Shown here: positions 23,095 to 27,582 of the stretch, piece after piece | Layout: each line of letters opens with the position of its first letter | How positions within the stretch are numbered: the first letter of the stretch is position 1 | DNA from: Candidatus Mediterraneibacter stercorigallinarum | GTDB lineage: Bacteria > Bacillota > Clostridia > Lachnospirales > Lachnospiraceae | Length of the DNA stretch: 27,582 nucleotides | Assembly: GCA_019116185.1 (NCBI GenBank) | Contig: DXCD01000028.1 | Coordinates: 1-27,582, forward strand | Direction: 5' to 3' | Translations under genes and position numbers: made by a program | The notes under the pieces: model-generated | Told to the model about the DNA's origin: nothing | The model's input: only the letters and a program-made list of their open reading frames with translations | Databases searched by the model: none

Positions 23095-23697
23095 TTAAGC
23101 CCGTTTCATTATTTTAATCTTATGCGCCTCCACACCGAATAATGCCTGGACCGCTTCTGTAATATTCTGTGCCACGACCGCATTGTCCCCGCCGTCCGCA
23201 ATCACGACCACGCCCTCCACTTCCGGGGCAAGTTCTTTGCTCACATAAGGCGTGGACGCCCCGTCTGCGTTCTGCTCATAAATGCTCGTCTTATCCGAGG
23301 ACTGATCCTCCACGCTTCTCTTCCCTCCGCTGCTGTCCTCTTCCTCGGTCGTCTGGCTGGAACTGGACTGGTCTTTTTCAATGATCTTCTGACCATCTGA
23401 CTTCAAGGTGATCATTACAGTGACCTCTCCCACCCCTTCTACATCCTCCAACACACGTGCCGTCTTCTCCTCCAGATACTTCTCGTAGTCCCCGCCGCTG
23501 TCCTGGCTGCCGGCTGTCATTGTTTCCCGGACATTCTCTGACAGCTGATCCGTGCTTTCGGACGAGTCCGGAACAGGGAATGCGATAACCAGAAGTAGTA
23601 TTCCGGTCAGCAGAATGATGAGAAGCTGGTTCTTCTTCGGCAGCTTCTCGCCGGTGCGCAGGCCTGCAATCCATTTTTTCCATTTCTCATTCCCCAA
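23095..23697 (-). CDS. spoIIIAG: Stage III sporulation protein AG
   Basis: Forms a large ring in the space between mother-cell and forespore membranes. 200 residues: one membrane segment (about 24-41), a linker, the first half of the ring-building motif (YLEEKTARVLEDVEGVGEVTVMITL, in two parts around 71-98), then a Ser/Glu/Asp-rich insertion (about 109-145). The second half is ELAPEVEGVVVIADGG followed by NITEAVQALFGVEAHKIKI. The insertion corresponds to the beta-triangle region of B. subtilis AG. The start codon is TTG (23695-23697): GGAGG lies nine bases upstream and no other in-frame start precedes the membrane segment. It overlaps the end of spoIIIAF by 11 bases. Confidence 0.95.
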   Translation of the reverse strand: MGNEKWKKWIAGLRTGEKLPKKNQLLIILLTGILLLVIAFPVPDSSESTDQLSENVRETMTAGSQDSGGDYEKYLEEKTARVLEDVEGVGEVTVMITLKSDGQKIIEKDQSSSSQTTEEEDSSGGKRSVEDQSSDKTSIYEQNADGASTPYVSKELAPEVEGVVVIADGGDNAVVAQNITEAVQALFGVEAHKIKIMKRA

Positions 23698-24076
23698 TTT
23701 CTATGTCCTCCACTTTGATCCTTCCCTCTTCCTGAACCACCTCTTCCCCCGGCACATTGCTGTCCCCCGCTGTCTCTCCTTCCGACGGATCCTCCCCGAT
23801 AAATCCGAAAATATCTGACTGTTCATAAATCTCTTCTGCCCGTTCGATCTCCTGGCGCTCCATCTCGTACTCCCTGCTCTTGTAAATCGTACGAAATGTA
23901 TCCTCCATGCCCGCCAGCTTAAGAAGCGGCGTGGAAAGGAGCAGGATAAGGACCAGCCCGGAAAAGAAGCGGATATATTTCCCATAATCCTTTCCCGGTA
24001 TAGCATGCATCACAGCAGCCATAACAATCAAGTAAACCGAGATATTCTGTATCCAGCCGTAAATCTCTTCCAGCAT
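23687..24076 (-). CDS. spoIIIAF: Stage III sporulation protein AF
   Basis: Mother-cell membrane component of the SpoIIIA complex. 129 residues with two membrane segments (about 12-26 and 35-54) joined by a short loop GKDYGKYIRF that is typical of the family. A soluble acidic C-terminus includes the EMERQEIERAEEIYE helix. It is shorter than B. subtilis AF (about 200 residues): the globular ring-motif domain is reduced here to about 75 residues, and its second half is an acidic tail. GGAGG is five bases before the ATG. A 96-base gap separates it from spoIIIAE, the largest in this operon. Confidence 0.88.
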   Translation of the reverse strand: MLEEIYGWIQNISVYLIVMAAVMHAIPGKDYGKYIRFFSGLVLILLLSTPLLKLAGMEDTFRTIYKSREYEMERQEIERAEEIYEQSDIFGFIGEDPSEGETAGDSNVPGEEVVQEEGRIKVEDIEIGE

Positions 24077-24172
24077 GATTACCTCCCCATGACGCAGGCA
24101 CTTTTAGGTCTGCTTTGCTGCACTTTGTTCCTTATTTATTTCTCTCCCGCCAAAACAGGCCATGCGTTTCGT

Positions 24173-25345
24173 TCAGGACGTGGAGACCGCGACTACCGCG
24201 ATTGTCAGCAAAAACAGAATACCAACAGTAAAAATAACTCTGACCATCAATTCATATCCCTCGCTGACACCGCTGATACACGCTGTGATCCGTTTATCAG
24301 ACACGGGCTGCACGAGAGCTGCCGCCAGCTTATACATAAGCGCCATCAGAGCCATCTGAACGATCGGCCCGATGCAGATCAGAACCGCGATGACCGCTCC
24401 TGCCATTCCGATTCCGTTTTTGATCAGAACTGCCGTGCCGAAAAAAATCTCCGCCGCGCCTCCCATGGCATTTCCCACCCACGGCAATGCTTCCGCCGTC
24501 CTGGTCAGAGCGCTGCGCTTCAATGTATCTATTGCAGGAGCCAGAAGCCCCTGGACCACGTTTACACCGACAACACACGCCAGAAGTGTCCGCAGCGCCC
24601 ACGTTACTATTTTATGGATCAGTCCTGCAAACTCAGACAGGAAATCTTCGCCGGTCAGGTTGCCCAGCACCCGGACCATAATGTAGATATGGATAACCGG
24701 GAGAAGGAAGCGTACAATTACCAGCTCCACGACATAAATCAAAAACAGGATCACATTATAAAAGAACATGGATGTCACGCCGCCCGACGCAAACGCCACT
24801 GCAAGAAAATAGCTCGGGCAGAGCACCCGCATAAATTCCACTACAGAATCCAGCCTTCCCTCCACGCCCTGCGAAGCAGTCTGAAAAGAGGTCAGGCACA
24901 TTGTAATCAGAAGCATATACAGCACATAAAAGCTGATATCTGATATCTGCTTGTTCCGAAAAGCGCCTGAAAAATTGCTGAACACTGCTGCTGCAATCGA
25001 AATCAACAGAATATAAACCAGATTGTGCCAGTTATATCTGAACTCATAAGAGATCATATCCGAGACAAAATCAATAAAAAGCCTTCCCGTTTCCTCCGGT
25101 TCTCCCGACATAAGGGATGAGACCACATCCCCAAATTCAATCTTTTCTTCCGGGAACATTTCTTGGAGGCTTTTCTCAATCTCGTCAAAATCAAACTCTG
25201 ACATGATCGCATCTTCGATCTCCTCCTGAACCGCGTCTGCATCTTCTCCTGTCAGTTCCTCTGCATTTACGATCCTGGTCCCGATCCCGAAGACCAGGAG
25301 AACCAATAAGATCGTAAACAGGAACCGCCCATTTCTGCCGCTCAT
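24173..25345 (-). CDS. spoIIIAE: Stage III sporulation protein AE
   Basis: Large polytopic mother-cell membrane protein proposed to form the inner-membrane pore of the SpoIIIA complex. 390 residues: a cleavable signal-like N-terminus (RFLFTILLVLLVFGIGTRIV, likely cut after NA at 28), an acidic extracytoplasmic region (about 29-105), then seven or eight hydrophobic segments. Family-typical stretches include LPVIHIYIMVRVLG and LPWVGNAMGGAAE, with ending VISVGYE-like text here read as CISGVSEGYELMVRVIF. GGGAG lies eight bases before the ATG. The start overlaps the spoIIIAD stop by four bases (ATGA). Confidence 0.95.
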   Translation of the reverse strand: MSGRNGRFLFTILLVLLVFGIGTRIVNAEELTGEDADAVQEEIEDAIMSEFDFDEIEKSLQEMFPEEKIEFGDVVSSLMSGEPEETGRLFIDFVSDMISYEFRYNWHNLVYILLISIAAAVFSNFSGAFRNKQISDISFYVLYMLLITMCLTSFQTASQGVEGRLDSVVEFMRVLCPSYFLAVAFASGGVTSMFFYNVILFLIYVVELVIVRFLLPVIHIYIMVRVLGNLTGEDFLSEFAGLIHKIVTWALRTLLACVVGVNVVQGLLAPAIDTLKRSALTRTAEALPWVGNAMGGAAEIFFGTAVLIKNGIGMAGAVIAVLICIGPIVQMALMALMYKLAAALVQPVSDKRITACISGVSEGYELMVRVIFTVGILFLLTIAVVAVSTS

Positions 25346-25728
25346 GCCAGGAACTCCCTGATCGTCTCCAGGAGCGCCAGCAGCACCGGCATTCCAAGCG
25401 CCAGTATTGTCAGCTTGGCGAAGATCTCGATCTGCCCTGCTATGGTCTGATATCCTGCATCCCTGCAGATGCCTGAAGAAAATTCTGCGATATAAGTGAT
25501 CCCGATCATCTTAAGCATGGCAGAAAGATACCCTGCGTCCATATCAATATATGAAGCAATCTGATCCACGGTACTGATAAAGATTCCCAGCCTGTCCACA
25601 ATAAAAGAGAACAGCACAATGCTCACTGCCACGCTTATGTAGATCCCGTATTCTGCTTTTCCGCCCTTCAGCTGAACTGCCAGGACCGCGCCGACCACTC
25701 CGATGATGCCGACCTGCACCATGCTCAT
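25342..25728 (-). CDS. spoIIIAD: Stage III sporulation protein AD
   Basis: Small polytopic membrane protein of the SpoIIIA complex. 128 residues with about four hydrophobic segments (around 5-20, 28-50, 66-82 and 98-124). Family marks are VQLKGGKAEYGIYISVAVSI and MLKMIGITYIAEFSSGICRD, with a charged loop between the second and third segments. GGAGG is seven bases before the ATG. It follows spoIIIAC by 28 bases and overlaps spoIIIAE by four. Confidence 0.95.
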   Translation of the reverse strand: MSMVQVGIIGVVGAVLAVQLKGGKAEYGIYISVAVSIVLFSFIVDRLGIFISTVDQIASYIDMDAGYLSAMLKMIGITYIAEFSSGICRDAGYQTIAGQIEIFAKLTILALGMPVLLALLETIREFLA

Positions 25729-25756
25729 GCTGCCACCTCCTCATATGACATCCTTA

Positions 25757-25951
25757 TCACAGCGCAAAAAGCTGGCGGATGGACAGGAAGAGATCGTAAA
25801 TATAAGGCAGGATCCACGATAATACCAGTATCAGCCCTGCAAGGCTTGCCAGAAATGCCTGCTCTTCCCTTCCGCTGTGCTTCAGCACCTGGCTCAGTAT
25901 GGATACAAGTATCCCCACTGCCGCAATCTTAAAAATAAGGCTTATATTCAT
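25757..25951 (-). CDS. spoIIIAC: Stage III sporulation protein AC
   Basis: A 64-residue membrane protein of the SpoIIIA complex, resembling half of AD. Two hydrophobic segments (about 5-21 and 33-56) are joined by the charged LKHSGREEQAF loop that identifies the family. GGGAGG is four bases before the ATG. It follows spoIIIAB by 13 bases. Confidence 0.95.
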   Translation of the reverse strand: MNISLIFKIAAVGILVSILSQVLKHSGREEQAFLASLAGLILVLSWILPYIYDLFLSIRQLFAL

Positions 25952-25964
25952 GCTTCCTCCCTGT

Positions 25965-26483
25965 TCAAAGCAGGATCACAATGAGAAAAATACCGCTCAT
26001 CACGCCCAGACATCTGCTGACTCTTACCTTTGCGGAAAGCCCTTCCCGCAGTTTTTCAATCTCCAGATCCAGCCGGTTTAAATACATCTGCATGGCATGA
26101 TCCAGCGTCTCCTTCTCCAGACTCCCCAAAAAAGTGCCCGGTTCCTTAACCAGAATAGAATGCTCGTATTTCAGGTTTAATTCCCCGAGGTATCTTTCTG
26201 CACAGCGGTTCCACATCCGGGCAAATCCATATTCCTCCCTGCGTTCCATCTCCGCCGACATTTTTACAAGCCACCGGTCGTACGGAGCTTTCACCCTCCG
26301 CGCCACCTCTGTAAACACTTCCGGCAGCGGCGCATGGGTATAGGTGATCTCTCCTTTGATCAGGCTCATCACGTAACGGAAATACAGCATCGTCCCCAAA
26401 TACCTCTTTAATTCTTTTCCATACACATAACCCGCTCCGCCGGTTGCTGTCAGAATCAGAACTCCCCCGATCACTCTCTGCAC
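25965..26483 (-). CDS. spoIIIAB: Stage III sporulation protein AB
   Basis: Membrane component of the SpoIIIA complex, related to type II secretion GspF-like proteins and thought to work with the AA ATPase. 172 residues: an N-terminal hydrophobic segment (about 4-20), a helical cytoplasmic domain with the family's LMSLIKGEITYTHAPLPEVF-like region, and a C-terminal membrane segment (about 158-172). The start is GTG at 26481-26483, with GGGGGAG six bases upstream. It overlaps the end of spoIIIAA by 13 bases, so translation is likely coupled. Confidence 0.94.
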   Translation of the reverse strand: MQRVIGGVLILTATGGAGYVYGKELKRYLGTMLYFRYVMSLIKGEITYTHAPLPEVFTEVARRVKAPYDRWLVKMSAEMERREEYGFARMWNRCAERYLGELNLKYEHSILVKEPGTFLGSLEKETLDHAMQMYLNRLDLEIEKLREGLSAKVRVSRCLGVMSGIFLIVILL

Positions 26484-27409
26484 AACACACTCCCCCGCTC
26501 ATCATATACTCCCCTGATCTCTCCCGGATGTTTCCCATTTCCCAGAACTACATACCGTTCAAACATCCTTCTCCTTATCAGCTCCCCAAGCACCGGTTTC
26601 TTCGTCGCCTCATCCATATCCAGTCCGTGCACACTGGCGATCAGCTTGCAGCCACACTGCATGGCATACTCGATCGCATGAATATCCTCACTTGTCCCAA
26701 TCTCATCCACCGCGATTACCTGGGGCGACATCGAACGGATCAGCATGATCATCCCTTCCGCTTTCGGACAGCAGTCTAAAATATCCGTCCTTGTGCCCAG
26801 ATGGTTCTGCGCAATCCCCAGATAACAGCCCCCCAGTTCCGAACGTTCATCCACCACTCCGACAGAACACCCCTTCACATACTGATTGCCGTCTGAGATC
26901 TGCCGGATCAGATCTCTGATGAGGGTAGTCTTCCCACAGCACGGCGGTGAAATAATCAGAGTATGACACACCTGCATATTCTTCGTGATATAAGGAAGGA
27001 GTCTGTCGGCACACCCCAGAACTTCATGGGACACTCGTATATTGACGGATGATATGTACTGAATATTTTTCACCTTTTCTTTTTCCATGATCACTTTTCC
27101 TGCCACTCCTACTCTGTGACCTCCTTCTATAGTCAGAAATCCCTGCCTTAATTCATTTTCATATGCATAGAGGGAGTAATGGCTGATATACTCCATTGTC
27201 TCCCTCATCTCTTCCTTTGTAACAATATGCGGCTGTCCTGCCGCCGGCAGGACATATTCCCTGTTTTCGTGCAGCATGCGCAAAGGCTGCCCGGTACGGA
27301 GCCGAATCTCCTGAATCCCGGAAAGATCCGGCCCCTCCTCTTCAATAATCCTGCGCACGCTTTTCGCCAGAATATTCAGTATCTGTGCTTTTCTATCCCT
27401 TCTTTCCAT
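26471..27409 (-). CDS. spoIIIAA: Stage III sporulation protein AA (secretion-type ATPase)
   Basis: ATPase of the mother-cell SpoIIIA complex, related to type II/IV secretion ATPases. 312 residues from the ATG at 27409, preferred because GAGGT lies seven bases upstream; the longer frame would begin at a TTG inside the promoter region. The N-terminal domain (about 1-145) has IRLRTGQPLR and EGGHRVGVAG. Walker A is SPPCCGKTT (154-162) where most members have GPPGCGKTT or close. The DERSELGG segment (187-194) and Walker B VIAVDEIG (231-238) follow, then SVHG and the C-terminal ERYVVLG. A sigma-E-like promoter lies 20 bases upstream, which fits mother-cell expression. Confidence 0.96.
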   Translation of the reverse strand: MERRDRKAQILNILAKSVRRIIEEEGPDLSGIQEIRLRTGQPLRMLHENREYVLPAAGQPHIVTKEEMRETMEYISHYSLYAYENELRQGFLTIEGGHRVGVAGKVIMEKEKVKNIQYISSVNIRVSHEVLGCADRLLPYITKNMQVCHTLIISPPCCGKTTLIRDLIRQISDGNQYVKGCSVGVVDERSELGGCYLGIAQNHLGTRTDILDCCPKAEGMIMLIRSMSPQVIAVDEIGTSEDIHAIEYAMQCGCKLIASVHGLDMDEATKKPVLGELIRRRMFERYVVLGNGKHPGEIRGVYDERGSVLCRE

Positions 27410-27422
27410 CTTGTCCACCTCT

Positions 27423-27581
27423 TTACACAATATATGTGGGTCTCCCCAAAATATTCCTCAAATCTGGATTTGTCAGGGAGACGGCCGATGGAGATAACGT
27501 CCGAAAACCGTAGTTGATTTTAAGACGTATTCGTGGCGGGCGGGGATGTGGCTCAGGTTCCGGCTCCACGATTTGGGAAAG
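27423..27581 (-). CDS. Open frame at right edge, possible C-terminus of an upstream gene
   Basis: One minus-strand frame is open from the window edge to TAA (27423-27425), giving 52 residues that begin LSQIVEPEPEPHPRPPRIRL and end NILGRPTYIV. I do not recognise it. Its codon use (CGA, ATA, AGG, TTG) is unlike the neighbouring genes, and its last ten codons coincide with the sigma-E promoter of spoIIIAA. It may be chance. Apart from this and that promoter I see nothing in 27458-27582. Confidence 0.15.
   Translation of the reverse strand, partial: LSQIVEPEPEPHPRPPRIRLKINYGFRTLSPSAVSLTNPDLRNILGRPTYIV
27429..27457 (-). promoter_or_regulatory. Sigma-E-type promoter of the spoIIIA operon
   Basis: On the minus strand, GGAATATT (27450-27457) and CATATATT (27429-27436) are separated by 13 bases. 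This agrees with the Bacillus sigma-E pattern (KMATATT, 13-15 bases, CATACAHT) with one mismatch in the -10. The leader before spoIIIAA would be very short, about 15 bases. Confidence 0.7.
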
Positions 27582-27582
27582 A

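Noticed and set aside
23919..24101. Small open frame across the spoIIIAE-AF gap
   Set aside because: It overlaps spoIIIAF out of frame for most of its length and shows no protein-like pattern.

Overview
The window looks like core chromosome of a strictly anaerobic, endospore-forming member of the Clostridia, most likely a Lachnospiraceae-type gut bacterium. It has moderate GC and strong GGAGG-type ribosome binding sites. It carries the full spoIIIA operon, spoIVB and spo0A, the MEP isoprenoid gene dxs, and two ferredoxin-like [FeFe]-hydrogenases. The genus assignment is inference. Every gene I can support lies on the minus strand, so transcription runs from the right end to the left end. I see no mobile element, CRISPR array, tRNA or rRNA.

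In transcription order, the right end (about 27.4 to 22.5 kb) holds spoIIIAA-AB-AC-AD-AE-AF-AG-AH behind a sigma-E-like promoter. These genes encode the mother-cell half of the channel that spans the engulfed forespore membranes. Next is prfC (peptide release factor 3) with its own sigma-A promoter, then a small Asp23/YqhY-family gene with its own promoter and terminator. A long tightly packed block follows: nusB, xseA, xseB, ispA, dxs, tlyA, nadK, argR and recN, with small gaps or overlaps and a strong terminator after recN. Then come spoIVB (with a candidate sigma-G promoter embedded in the recN terminator) and spo0A (with its own promoter and a cluster of 0A boxes). The order yqhY-nusB-xseA-xseB-ispA-dxs-tlyA-argR-recN-spoIVB-spo0A matches the Bacillus subtilis arrangement from memory. 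Here accBC and folD are absent, and prfC and nadK are present.

Left of spo0A the content becomes metabolic. glgA (glycogen synthase) has a strong promoter. It is followed without a visible terminator by metF, a free-standing cobalamin methionine synthase reactivation protein, and metH lacking its own reactivation domain. After a terminator-like dyad come two tandem group B-like [FeFe]-hydrogenases with the same 16-cysteine iron-sulfur layout, closed by a strong terminator. A roughly 550-base region without a recognised gene follows. It contains a possible 58-residue small ORF with a promoter, and the promoter of alaS, whose first 60 codons run off the left edge.

The content is largely housekeeping and sporulation. 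The parts most worth a second look are the tandem hydrogenases, the split methionine synthase, the promoter-in-terminator arrangement before spoIVB, and the small transcription unit before alaS.
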